From: an uncultured Collinsella sp. | GTDB lineage: Bacteria > Actinomycetota > Coriobacteriia > Coriobacteriales > Coriobacteriaceae | Direction of reading: 5' to 3' | DNA: 34,244 nt | Assembly: GCA_937995345.1 (NCBI GenBank) | Contig: CALKKS010000036.1 | Location: forward strand, 1-34,244 | Part shown: positions 7,299 to 15,411 of the stretch, piece after piece | How positions within the stretch are numbered: the stretch's first letter is position 1 | Layout: each line of letters opens with the position of its first letter | Translations under genes and position numbers: made by a program | Notes under the pieces: generated by a model | What the model was told of the DNA's origin: nothing | The model's input: only the letters and a program-made list of their open reading frames with translations | Databases searched by the model: none

Positions 7299-8616
7299 TG
7301 AACGTGCTCCAAACGTGATGCAGGCCGGCGATGAACTTGTCAATATCGGCCTTGTCGTTGTAGAAGGCGACGCTGGCGCGGCAGCAGGCGAGGTTCTCGA
7401 CGCCCAGCCAGGTGAGCAGCGGCTGTGCGCAATGGTGGCCGGCGCGGATGCAGACGCCGTCCATGTCCATGATGCTCGCCACGTCGTGCGGGTGGACACC
7501 CTTGACATTAAAGCTCACGACGCCGTGGTGGTTGTCCCAATAGATGGAGCCGATGATCTGGACAAAGTCGAGCTGCATGAGCTCGCCTATCAGGTAGTGG
7601 ACGAGTGCCTGCTCGCGTGCCTGGATGTTTTCGTAGCCAACCGTGTTGACGAGGTAGTCAAGCGCCGCGCCCGTGGCGAAGATGCCGGCGGCGTCCTGCG
7701 TGCCGGCCTCGAACTTCTCGGGGACAGGCGCCCAGACGGCGTCCTGCTCGGTGACCGAGTCGATCATCTCGCCGCCGGTGAGCATGGGCGGCATGGCGTT
7801 GAGCAGGTCCATCTTGCCCCACAGCACGCCGATGCCCATGGGGCCCATGGCCTTGTGCGCGCTAAAGGCAAAGAAATCAGCGCCCAGATCGGCCACGTTG
7901 ACCGGCATGTGCGGCAGCGACTGCGCGCCGTCGACGACCAGATAACCGCCATATTTGTGCACAAGCTTGCCGAGGTTCTTGACCGGGTTCTCGACGCCCA
8001 GGACGTTAGAGACCTGACCCACGGCCAGAATCTTGGTCTTGGGGCCCACCTTGGACAGAACCTCCTCGGTGGTGAGCTGGCCGGTCTTGGTGGGGTAGAG
8101 GTAGACGAGCTTGGCACCGGTCTCGCGGCAGACCTGCTGCCACGGGATCAGGTTGGAGTGGTGCTCCATGATGGTGATGACGACCTCATCGCCGGGCTCC
8201 AGCACCGTGGGTGCAAAGCTCTTGGCGACCAGGTTGAGCGACTCGCTCGTGTTGCGGGCGAAGACGACTTCGTTGGCCTGGGCGGCGCCGATGAGGTCCG
8301 CAATTTGCTGACGGACCTTGGCGATGGCATCGGTGGCCTCGACGGACAGCGAGTACAGGCCGCGCAGCGGGTTGGCGTTCATGCGCTGGTAGAAATCGCG
8401 CTCGGCGTCGAGCACGCAAGCGGGGCGCTGCGCGGTGGCGGCGCTATCGAGGAAGGCGATCTCGGGGTGCTGCTGGAACAACGGGAACTGCGCCTTGTAG
8501 GGATTAGTCTCGATGTCTACGGTAGGCCAACCGCGCGAAGCCTCGTCGCTGGCGTCGAGCTCCATGGGCTCGGGGGCGGTGCAGGTATCGCATTTAACGT
8601 GCTCGGTATCGATCAT
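7291..8616 (-). CDS. sufS: SufS cysteine desulfurase
   Basis: The 441-residue PLP enzyme takes sulfur from L-cysteine, leaving alanine, and passes it as a persulfide to SufU. The PLP lysine is K255 in FSAHKAMGP, and the persulfide cysteine is C396 in RAGHHCAQPL, the group II (SufS) context. IMEHHSNLIPWQ (149-160) and VVDGAQS (227-233) are further class V aminotransferase landmarks. The first 45 or so residues form an N-terminal extension with two cysteines (CDTC) relative to typical SufS; its role is unknown. The ATG overlaps the sufD stop (ATGA), showing translational coupling. Confidence 0.95.
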   Translation of the reverse strand: MIDTEHVKCDTCTAPEPMELDASDEASRGWPTVDIETNPYKAQFPLFQQHPEIAFLDSAATAQRPACVLDAERDFYQRMNANPLRGLYSLSVEATDAIAKVRQQIADLIGAAQANEVVFARNTSESLNLVAKSFAPTVLEPGDEVVITIMEHHSNLIPWQQVCRETGAKLVYLYPTKTGQLTTEEVLSKVGPKTKILAVGQVSNVLGVENPVKNLGKLVHKYGGYLVVDGAQSLPHMPVNVADLGADFFAFSAHKAMGPMGIGVLWGKMDLLNAMPPMLTGGEMIDSVTEQDAVWAPVPEKFEAGTQDAAGIFATGAALDYLVNTVGYENIQAREQALVHYLIGELMQLDFVQIIGSIYWDNHHGVVSFNVKGVHPHDVASIMDMDGVCIRAGHHCAQPLLTWLGVENLACCRASVAFYNDKADIDKFIAGLHHVWSTFNG

Positions 8617-9884
8617 GCGAGCTCCTCTTCAAAGTTATCGATCAGGTTGTTGCCCAGGCGGACGACGGCGGCGCGGGCGCGCTCATCGGCGGCGGAAAGT
8701 GCGGCGTCCTCCAGCTTGGCGCGGATGAACAGGTCCTCGGCGGCGTTTTGGTCAAGGCCGCGGCAGGCGAGGTAGAACAGCTGCTCGTCGCGGACGTGAC
8801 CGATGGTGGCACCGTGGTTGCCGGCAACGTCGTCCTCGTCGCACAGGATGACGGGGACGGTCTTGTTGTCGACGCCCTTGTTGGCCAGCAACACGGTCTC
8901 GCGCTCGGTGCCGACGGCACCCTTGCAGCCGTGCACGAGGTCGATGGTGCCGCGGTAGACCTTCTTGGACGTGCCGGTCAGCACGCCGTTGGCGTCGATC
9001 TCGCACTCGGTCTTGCGGCCGCGGTGGCGCAGCTCATAGTTAAAGTCGCGCACCTGTTCGCGGGCGCCCAGGTAATCGGTGTCGATCGTCACCTTGGCGG
9101 TGTCGCCCAGCAGGTCGCCAGCAAGGCCGGTGGCGCTGGCGCCGGCACCCAGGACGGTGTGCTGCACGTTGACGCGCGCGCCCTCGTCCAGGAATAGTCC
9201 GGTGTCGTCGAGCGCGATCCAGCTATCGTCGAGCGTCTGCGTGCAGGTCACGTTGACGGTGGCGTACTCGTGGGCGCACACGCGCAGCACGGAACCCACG
9301 ACGCCCTCGCCGGCAACGGGGGAGTCCAGGGCGATGTGCAAGTCGAGCGTTGCCTGCGGACGGGCAACGACATCGATAGCGGCGATGGCAGTGGCAGCGT
9401 CGACGCCGCTCACGCGCACGGTAACCGTGGCGTGCTGGTACGCGGGCACATCGATGATGATGCGCTTGGTGGCGTGGTCGGACAGGTAGGTGTAGGCGGC
9501 CTCGCCCATGCCGGTCTCGAAGGCCTCAGTGGGGGAGAGCTCCTCCTCGAGCTTGATGGCGCCGGCCTGGTAGACAGAGGTGGCGGGCACGTCGAGCTCG
9601 GTCTCGGGCGTGATGCGGGCGCGGTCGGCGGCATCGCCGGGGGCGGAGGCGCGGCGCTCGGGGAAGCGTTCAGCCATGGCGTCCATGGCGGCGTCGAAGG
9701 CGTCGGCAGCGCCGCGGAGCTGCTCGTCCAGCCCCTCGACCTCGACGGCCTCGGCGGGAGCGACGGTAAGCTCGTCCGAAAGCTCGAGCTTGGTCTGGTT
9801 CATCTTGAGCCAACCCCAAGTGGCGGCTGGCATCGCGTTGACCTGCTCGAGCGTGGTAGCAGCGGTGTTGGTCTCCTGTTTCAT
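8613..9884 (-). CDS. sufD: SufD, Fe-S cluster assembly scaffold subunit
   Basis: The 423-residue SufB/SufD-family protein has the C-terminal signature HGATIGHVRDEQLFYLACRG, containing the histidine that in SufD helps form the nascent cluster site at the SufB-SufD interface. The middle is the beta-helix region with repeated hydrophobic strands. The N-terminus (about 1-110) is variable and alanine/glutamate-rich. Its start overlaps the sufB stop by one base (TAATG) and its stop overlaps the sufS start. Confidence 0.93.
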   Translation of the reverse strand: MKQETNTAATTLEQVNAMPAATWGWLKMNQTKLELSDELTVAPAEAVEVEGLDEQLRGAADAFDAAMDAMAERFPERRASAPGDAADRARITPETELDVPATSVYQAGAIKLEEELSPTEAFETGMGEAAYTYLSDHATKRIIIDVPAYQHATVTVRVSGVDAATAIAAIDVVARPQATLDLHIALDSPVAGEGVVGSVLRVCAHEYATVNVTCTQTLDDSWIALDDTGLFLDEGARVNVQHTVLGAGASATGLAGDLLGDTAKVTIDTDYLGAREQVRDFNYELRHRGRKTECEIDANGVLTGTSKKVYRGTIDLVHGCKGAVGTERETVLLANKGVDNKTVPVILCDEDDVAGNHGATIGHVRDEQLFYLACRGLDQNAAEDLFIRAKLEDAALSAADERARAAVVRLGNNLIDNFEEELA

Positions 9885-11296
9885 TATCCGATCGCTCCTT
9901 CCATCTCGAGCTTGATCAGGTTGTTCATCTCGACGGCGTACTCAAGCGGCAGCTCCTTGGAGACCGGGTTGGCAAAGCCGTTGACGATCATGGTGCGGGC
10001 CTCTTCCTCCGAGATGCCGCGGCTCATCAGGTAGAACACCTTGTCGTCGCCGATGCGGCCGATGGTGGCCTCGTGGCCGATGTCGACATTCTTGGCGCGG
10101 ATGTCCATGGCGGGGATGGTATCGGAGCGGCTCTGGTCGTCGAGCATGAGCGACTGGCAGCTCACGGTTGCCTTGGAGCCCTCGGCCTTGGGCGTGGCCA
10201 CGATGGAGCTGCGGAAGGTCTGGATGCCGCCGCTCTTGGAGATGCCCTTGGTCTCGACGGTCGCCGAGGTCTCGGGCGCGTTGAGCACGACTTTGCAGCC
10301 GGTGTCGAGGTTCTGGCCGGCACCGGCAAAGGTGATGCCGGTAAAGCTCGAGCGAGCGCGGCGGCCGTTGAGCACGCTCATGGGGTAGAGGTAGCCCACG
10401 TGGCTGCCGAAGGAGCCACTGATCCACTCGATGTCGCCGTCCTCGTCCACGCGTGCACGCTTGGTGTTGAGGTTGTACATGTTCTTGGACCAGTTTTCGA
10501 TGGTCGAGTAGCGCAGATGCGCGCGCTTGCCTACAAAGAGTTCAACAGCGCCGGCGTGGAGGTTTGCCACGTTGTACTTGGGCGCGGAGCAGCCCTCGAT
10601 AAAGTGCAGGTCGGCATCGTCCTCGACGATGATGAGCGTGTGCTCAAACTGGCCGGCGCCCTTGGCGTTGAGGCGGAAGTAGCTCTGCAGCGGGAAGTCG
10701 AGCTTGGTGCCCTTGGGCACGTAGACAAACGAGCCGCCCGACCACACGGCACCGTGCAGGGCTGCAAACTTGTGGTCGGTGGGCGGGATGAGCGTCATAA
10801 ACTTCTCGTGGATGAGCGGCTCCCACTGCGGATCGTGCAGGGCCTCCTCAATGCCGGAGTAGACGATACCCATCTTGGATGCGGTGTCCTGCATGTTGTG
10901 GTAGACGAGCTCGGAGTCGTACTGCGCGCCGACACCTGCCAGGTAGCTGCGCTCGGCCTCGGGAATGCCCAGGCGCTCAAAGGTGTTCTTGATGTCGTCG
11001 GGCACCGACTCCCAGTCGTGCTTTTGGTCGGTGTTGGGCTTGACGTAGGTGACGATGTTGTCCATGTCCAGGCCCTCGATGGAGGGGCCCCACGTCGGGT
11101 CGGGAAAACGATTGAAGATCTCGAGGGACTTGAGACGCAGGTCGAGCATCCACTGCGGCTCGTCCTTCTTGGCGCTGATTTCGCGCACGATGTCGGGCGT
11201 GATGCCTGCGTCGAGGCGCTCGAATCCCTCCTCGCCATAGGTGAAGTCGTAGAGGCTGCGGTCGATGTCCGCGACCTCGGTGCGGTTCTTGGTCAT
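9884..11296 (-). CDS. sufB: SufB, Fe-S cluster assembly scaffold subunit
   Basis: The 470-residue protein is full length for SufB and very well conserved. Landmarks are YVPKGTKLDFPLQSYFR, FIEGCSAPKYNVANLHAGAVE, the ENWSKNMYNLNTKR segment and the C-terminal DIGHEATIGRIGDDKVFYL block. SufB binds SufC and SufD and is the main scaffold on which the cluster forms. It lies 12 bases after sufC and overlaps sufD by one base. Confidence 0.96.
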   Translation of the reverse strand: MTKNRTEVADIDRSLYDFTYGEEGFERLDAGITPDIVREISAKKDEPQWMLDLRLKSLEIFNRFPDPTWGPSIEGLDMDNIVTYVKPNTDQKHDWESVPDDIKNTFERLGIPEAERSYLAGVGAQYDSELVYHNMQDTASKMGIVYSGIEEALHDPQWEPLIHEKFMTLIPPTDHKFAALHGAVWSGGSFVYVPKGTKLDFPLQSYFRLNAKGAGQFEHTLIIVEDDADLHFIEGCSAPKYNVANLHAGAVELFVGKRAHLRYSTIENWSKNMYNLNTKRARVDEDGDIEWISGSFGSHVGYLYPMSVLNGRRARSSFTGITFAGAGQNLDTGCKVVLNAPETSATVETKGISKSGGIQTFRSSIVATPKAEGSKATVSCQSLMLDDQSRSDTIPAMDIRAKNVDIGHEATIGRIGDDKVFYLMSRGISEEEARTMIVNGFANPVSKELPLEYAVEMNNLIKLEMEGAIG

Positions 11297-11308
11297 TGCG
11301 TCGCCCCT

Positions 11309-12109
11309 TTACGCCCGCTGCTCGGCAGCGGCGGCTTCGGCCTGGGCGCGCTGCTCGGCGGCCTCGCGCTCGAAAGTCTCAAAGCCGTTCTTATCGATCC
11401 AGGGGATGAGCGAGGCGTCGTCCTCGCGCACGATGTGGCCCTTGACCATAACGTGGACGTGGTCGACATCCAGGTGCTCCAGGATGCGCGTGTTGTGCGT
11501 GATGATGAGCATGGAGCCGTCGCAGCTCTTGCGATAGGCATCCATGCCGTGGCTGACGGTGGAAAGCGCGTCGACGTCCAGGCCCGAGTCGGTCTCATCT
11601 AGGATGGCGAGCTTGGGCTGCAGCAGCAGAAGCTGGAGCATCTCGACCTTCTTTTTCTCGCCGCCCGAGAAGCCCACGCCCAGCTCACGGTTGAGGTAGG
11701 CGGTATCCATGTTGAGCTCGGCCGCGAGCTCCTTGACGCGACGGCGGAACTCCTTGCCCTTCATTTCCAGGCCGGGGCGTCCGGCGATGCTGGCGCGCAA
11801 AAAGCTCGACAGCGGCACGCCCGGGATCTCGACCGGGGCCTGGAAGCTCAGGAACAGGCCGGCGCGCGAGCGCTTATCGGTGGTGAGCTCGGTGATGTCC
11901 TGGCCGTCAAAGACGATGCGGCCGTCGTTGACGGTGTAGACGGGATCGCCCATGACCAGGTGGCCGAGGGTGGACTTGCCGGCGCCGTTGGGGCCCATCA
12001 GCACATGGGTCTCGCCGGCGGCGACGTTGAGGTTGACGTTGTGGAGGATGGTCTTCTCGTCCACGGAGGCGGTCAGACCATCGATGGAAAGCAGCGGATT
12101 TGCACTCAT
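11309..12109 (-). CDS. sufC: SufC, ABC-type ATPase of the SufBCD complex
   Basis: The 266-residue soluble ABC ATPase has Walker A GPNGAGKST (39-47), signature FSGGE (147-151), Walker B LAILDE (167-172) within the SufC hallmark DETDSGLD, and H-loop histidine 205. It powers SufBC2D conformational changes. Start 12109 follows GAGGGA; an ATG ten codons upstream has no comparable site. The last 15 residues are an alanine/glutamate/glutamine-rich tail. It is the first gene of the operon. Confidence 0.96.
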   Translation of the reverse strand: MSANPLLSIDGLTASVDEKTILHNVNLNVAAGETHVLMGPNGAGKSTLGHLVMGDPVYTVNDGRIVFDGQDITELTTDKRSRAGLFLSFQAPVEIPGVPLSSFLRASIAGRPGLEMKGKEFRRRVKELAAELNMDTAYLNRELGVGFSGGEKKKVEMLQLLLLQPKLAILDETDSGLDVDALSTVSHGMDAYRKSCDGSMLIITHNTRILEHLDVDHVHVMVKGHIVREDDASLIPWIDKNGFETFEREAAEQRAQAEAAAAEQRA

Positions 12110-12128
12110 GCTGTCCCTCTCTGTATAT

Positions 12129-12148
12129 GGTGTACTCATAGGTGTACT
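12129..12148. repeat. Direct repeat GGTGTACT in the suf leader
   Basis: Two copies, 12129-12136 and 12141-12148, with a 12-base period lie between the candidate suf transcription start and the sufC start codon. They may be a second regulator site. Confidence 0.35.
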
Positions 12149-12173
12149 AAACCCTAGGAATCTTCTCGGAATA

Positions 12174-12201
12174 AAGTTACTATGGGTTCGGCGTTAGTCA
12201 A
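12174..12201 (-). promoter_or_regulatory. Candidate promoter of the suf operon
   Basis: On the minus strand TTGACT (12196-12201) is separated by 16 bases from TAACTT (12174-12179). It lies about 65-90 bases upstream of the sufC start, in the divergent gap to the Rrf2 gene. The -35 is strong and the -10 is only fair. Confidence 0.5.
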
Positions 12202-12217
12202 GGGAAAACCCGACTAA
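12194..12217. promoter_or_regulatory. Palindrome overlapping the suf -35, candidate Rrf2 operator
   Basis: The exact arms TTAGTC (12194-12199) and GACTAA (12212-12217) share one symmetry axis, with a 12-base centre containing GGG and CCC. It covers the suf -35 and lies about 73 bases before the Rrf2 start codon. This is where an autoregulating Fe-S sensor would bind to repress both directions. Confidence 0.5.
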
Positions 12218-12289
12218 TTCACTCGACTTTTCAGATTGTGGGACAAATTCATCGGAAGTGCTTGTCCCCAGCGTTATGGAAGGGTAGGT

Positions 12290-12721
12290 ATGCTCATTTC
12301 TTCCAAGGGCCGCTATGCCCTCCGACTGATGATTTATATCGCGGCGTTGGGCGACGCCGAAGGCAAGATTGCCCTGCGCGAGGTCGCCGATCGCGAGCAT
12401 ATCTCACAAAAGTATCTGGAGCAGCTGGTGCGTCCGCTTATGAAGGCCGGCCTGCTCAAGAGCGTGCGCGGCAAGGGCGGCGGCTACATGATGGCCAAGG
12501 ACCCGGCCGAGGTGCGTGCCGGCGACATCTTGCGTGCCGTCGAGGGCAGCACTGCCCCGGTAGCGTGCGATGGCATCGACAACAGCTGCACCCGCAGCGA
12601 TCTGTGCTCAACGGTCAAGTTCTGGCGCGGTCTGGACGACGTGATCGAAAAGTACGTCGACGGCGTGACGTTGGCCGACCTTGCTGCCGTCCCCGAGATT
12701 AACTTTGACATTAAGCTGTAG
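12290..12721 (+). CDS. Rrf2-family transcriptional regulator, probable Fe-S sensor of the suf operon
   Basis: The 143-residue protein has an Rrf2/IscR winged helix: MLISSKGRYALRLMIYIA at the N-terminus, the recognition region HISQKYLEQLVRPLMKAGLL (37-56) and wing KGGGYMMAK. Three cysteines, 93, 100 and 106 (spacing C-x6-C-x5-C), match the cluster-binding position of IscR, whose usual spacing is C-x5-C-x5-C, so Fe-S binding is likely. Divergence from sufC argues that it controls that operon. Start 12290 follows AGGGTAGGT. The MNT gene begins 8 bases after its stop. Confidence 0.9.
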   Translation: MLISSKGRYALRLMIYIAALGDAEGKIALREVADREHISQKYLEQLVRPLMKAGLLKSVRGKGGGYMMAKDPAEVRAGDILRAVEGSTAPVACDGIDNSCTRSDLCSTVKFWRGLDDVIEKYVDGVTLADLAAVPEINFDIKL

Positions 12722-12729
12722 GGCTGAAG

Positions 12730-13017
12730 ATGGTATCTCTCGACAAGGTGTACAAGCAAATTGAGATTTTTGCTCGGGAATGTGACGCCGAGAGGGTTGT
12801 GCTGTTTGGTTCTCGTGCCCGCGGTGACAACTTGCCTAAGAGCGATATTGATATTGCTGTAGCAGGTTGCCGGGATTTCGACCGTTTCTCATATCTGATA
12901 GAGGAGTGTCTTGATACTCTTTTAGATGTAGACGTCGTCAATCTCGATGAGTCCTTATCGCGGCAATTGCTCGATGAGATTGCCAGGGATGGTGTGATTC
13001 TGTATGAAAAAATATGA
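12730..13017 (+). CDS. MNT-type minimal nucleotidyltransferase (antitoxin-type)
   Basis: The 95-residue protein has the nucleotidyltransferase motif GSRARGD (27-33) followed by D39 and D41 (SDIDIA) and a third acidic residue, D68, in DVDVVNLD, so the catalytic triad looks intact. In MNT/HEPN modules this protein modifies and neutralises the HEPN partner, often by adding AMP. It follows the Rrf2 gene after 8 bases and overlaps the HEPN gene by 14, so all three may be co-transcribed. Confidence 0.9.
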   Translation: MVSLDKVYKQIEIFARECDAERVVLFGSRARGDNLPKSDIDIAVAGCRDFDRFSYLIEECLDTLLDVDVVNLDESLSRQLLDEIARDGVILYEKI

Positions 13018-13423
13018 GAACTTTGTCAGCGCCTTGGCGAATCTTGAGGATGCGCCCAATCAGGATCTCAACAATGATTTTGTTCAGAGTGGATTGATTA
13101 ATAAGTTCAATCTTCAATTTGAACTGAGCTGGAAGCTCCTTAAGCGTCTGCTCGAGTATGAGGGCGCCACGCTTGCCGCGTCGGGGTCTCCTCGTGCCAT
13201 CTTGAAGGAAGCCTACCGATTCTACGACTTTATTGATGAGGCGGCATGGCTAGATATGCTCAGAGACCGCAATACGAACGTCCATATCTATGACAACAAG
13301 CTCGCTCAAGATTTGATTCAGCGTATCTTGAACGTCTATATCCCCGCTTTCTGTCAGTTGAGAGACGGGCTGATGGGACGCTACGGCGATCTTCTTCTGG
13401 TGCCCGACGACCAGTTTGTTTAA
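13004..13423 (+). CDS. HEPN-family nucleotidyltransferase substrate-binding protein (HI0074-like)
   Basis: The 139-residue all-helical protein matches the HI0074/NTase substrate-binding family: FELSWKLLKRLLEYEG (39-54), SPRAILKEAYRFYDF, and the HEPN motif R89-N-T-N-V-H94 followed by Y96. HEPN proteins of this type can be RNases held in check by their MNT partner. The gene starts inside the end of the MNT gene. It could also be a housekeeping pair of unknown role, as some HI0073/HI0074 homologues are. Confidence 0.88.
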   Translation: MKKYENFVSALANLEDAPNQDLNNDFVQSGLINKFNLQFELSWKLLKRLLEYEGATLAASGSPRAILKEAYRFYDFIDEAAWLDMLRDRNTNVHIYDNKLAQDLIQRILNVYIPAFCQLRDGLMGRYGDLLLVPDDQFV

Positions 13424-13550
13424 TTCCTTAAGATTTCGCGGAGGGTTGTTGCCGTTTGCCGAGCGATTGTTGTGCAACAACGGGCGAGCTGCAATACTTA
13501 AACCTATCTTTGCAAACTGCACTTTAACTACACCAATGCAGGGAGGACCT

Positions 13551-15209
13551 ATGCAGCCCAAGCATTCCGCGATTGTCGCGGGCCTGACGTTGGCGCTTTC
13601 GTTTGGCGCCGTTGCCGCGCCTGTGACTGCTGTTGCCGAGGAGCCCACGCCGGGTGTTGCCTCGGATGCCACCGATATCGATAAGGGCCTTTACACCCAG
13701 CAGTCTTTCTCGGGCGTGTTGAGGTCCGTTCAGGGTGTTTCGTTTATCAACGTGACTGACGAGATGAAGTACTTCACCAAATATGAGAGCCACGGCAACT
13801 ATAACCAGGGCTTTTCGTATGGCGACGGCTACAACGCGCTGGGCTATTACCAGTTCGACCGTCGTTGGTCGCTCATTCCGTTTATGAAGCAGGTCTACAA
13901 CTACGATTCTGCCAAGTACGGCATGCTTAAGGCTGCGATCGATCGCGGCAGCGAGATTTCCAACGCGAACAACCCCATGTATGCGAACGGTCAGCTTACC
14001 GAGCTGGGCCGTATTGCGCAGGAGGCCTTCCAGAGCGCTTATAACACCGACCCTGCTGAGTTCTCGGCTCTGCAGGATGCCTATGCGTACAACTCGTACT
14101 ATGCAGTGACTGAGTCGTGGCTCAAGAGCGCGCTTGGTATTGACATCTCCGGCCGCGCCGACTGCGTCAAGGGTATGGTGTGGAGCATCACCAATATGTG
14201 CGGCACTGGTGGCTGCCGGGACTTCTTTAAGTGGGCAAACCTTTCCAACAGCATGTCCGATCGCGAGTTTGTGACGGCGCTTTCCAACAGCGTGGTCAAT
14301 AACGTGGCGACCAAGTATTCGAGCCAGCCCCAGTACCATGAGGGCTGGAAGAACCGCTACCGCAATGAGCTCAAGGACTGTCTGGTCTATATTGCCGAGG
14401 ACGAGGCCGCCGCGGCAACGCCCGTGGAGCCTGAGCCTACGCCGGCGCCCGGTCCGAGCATGGCGCCGGCCGCTCCCGCCGCACCGACGCCTGGTACCGA
14501 TGGCGATGCGGGCGATAGCGACGATGCGGATGCGCCCTCGACTGATGCGGGCACTGATGGCGCCGGTAACGGTGGGGCGACGTCTGGTGGCACTGCGGCC
14601 GGCGATGCCTCGGGCGATTCGTCGACTTCTGGCTCTGACGGCGCTGTGGGTGGCGCGGCTTCTGGCTCGGGCGGCACTGCGGGCAACGTGGCTTCCGGCT
14701 CCACCAATGCGGGAAGTTCCAACAGTGCTGGTGACTCCTCTGACGATGCTGGCTCCGATGCTTCCGAGGGCGGTTCGAGCGAGGGCTCCGATGCCGGCGA
14801 TTCCTCGACGGAAAACAAGCCTTCTACCGGCGAGCAGCTGGGCTCCATGCTTGGGTCGTCTTTGATGGCAGGCATGAACGGTTCTTCTTCTGATGGGGGA
14901 GCGTCTGGCCAGGGATCCGACTCCAAAGCCGGCGGTGCTTCTGATGCTTCCGCCGCTAAGGACGCGAAGCAGTCTGACGCCGATCCTCAGAAGACTGAGG
15001 GTAAGGATAAGGTCGTTACTACGACCACCGCGACTACGACCACGACCAATTCCTCGGGCGGCAATATGCCCAAGACGGGCGACCTTATCGTGATGGCGAG
15101 CCTTGCCAGCGCAAGCTTGGCCACGCTGGGTGCCACGTCTATTGTGAGCGGCAAGCATAAGCTCGATCAGCAGAATAACACTGCTGGTGAGGACGGTTCT
15201 GAGGAGTAG
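13551..15209 (+). CDS. Sortase-anchored surface protein with lysozyme-like N-terminal domain
   Basis: The 552-residue protein has a signal peptide (about 1-29, ending AVAEE). A globular domain (about 50-285) contains KYESHGNYNQG and YNALGYYQFDRRW, reminiscent of phage-type lysozymes and lytic transglycosylases; the glutamate of KYES is a candidate catalytic acid. A region rich in Ser, Gly, Asp, Ala and Thr (about 290-480) follows. The wall-sorting signal NMPKTGD starts near residue 505, then a hydrophobic segment and KHK. The tail after KHK is unusually long and acidic for a sortase substrate. Start 13551 follows GGGAGGACC. It is followed by a strong terminator, so it is its own unit. The enzymatic call is inference; wall anchoring is well supported. 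Confidence 0.8.
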   Translation: MQPKHSAIVAGLTLALSFGAVAAPVTAVAEEPTPGVASDATDIDKGLYTQQSFSGVLRSVQGVSFINVTDEMKYFTKYESHGNYNQGFSYGDGYNALGYYQFDRRWSLIPFMKQVYNYDSAKYGMLKAAIDRGSEISNANNPMYANGQLTELGRIAQEAFQSAYNTDPAEFSALQDAYAYNSYYAVTESWLKSALGIDISGRADCVKGMVWSITNMCGTGGCRDFFKWANLSNSMSDREFVTALSNSVVNNVATKYSSQPQYHEGWKNRYRNELKDCLVYIAEDEAAAATPVEPEPTPAPGPSMAPAAPAAPTPGTDGDAGDSDDADAPSTDAGTDGAGNGGATSGGTAAGDASGDSSTSGSDGAVGGAASGSGGTAGNVASGSTNAGSSNSAGDSSDDAGSDASEGGSSEGSDAGDSSTENKPSTGEQLGSMLGSSLMAGMNGSSSDGGASGQGSDSKAGGASDASAAKDAKQSDADPQKTEGKDKVVTTTTATTTTTNSSGGNMPKTGDLIVMASLASASLATLGATSIVSGKHKLDQQNNTAGEDGSEE

Positions 15210-15241
15210 CCTCTCAGTTGTCAGATAGCTAAAGAGTCGGG

Positions 15242-15276
15242 ACGGGGTCCGGTGCTGCTGCATCGGGCCCCGTTTT
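15242..15276 (+). terminator. Terminator of the surface-protein gene
   Basis: A stem of 10 bp (15242-15251 with 15264-15273, one T-G pair), extendable to 13 bp, is followed by TTTT about 30 bases after the stop. Confidence 0.9.
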
Positions 15277-15411
15277 GTTGTGCAACGATTAGTTATGCCC
15301 CCTCACGCCCCATGTTGCTACCGTTGCCCGATATGTTTGCGCATCGAAATCAGTGCGTGCGAGGCGGTCATTACAATTGCCATCGTGCTGCGATTTAGGG
15401 GGAACGTTTTG

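Noticed and set aside
7258..11602. Long plus-strand frames of about 500 residues across sufS and sufB
   Set aside because: These are antisense shadows of strongly conserved suf genes.
13524..15263. 579-residue minus-strand frame
   Set aside because: It is a shadow of the S/G/D/A-rich surface-protein gene; Arg/Ala-rich with no start signal.
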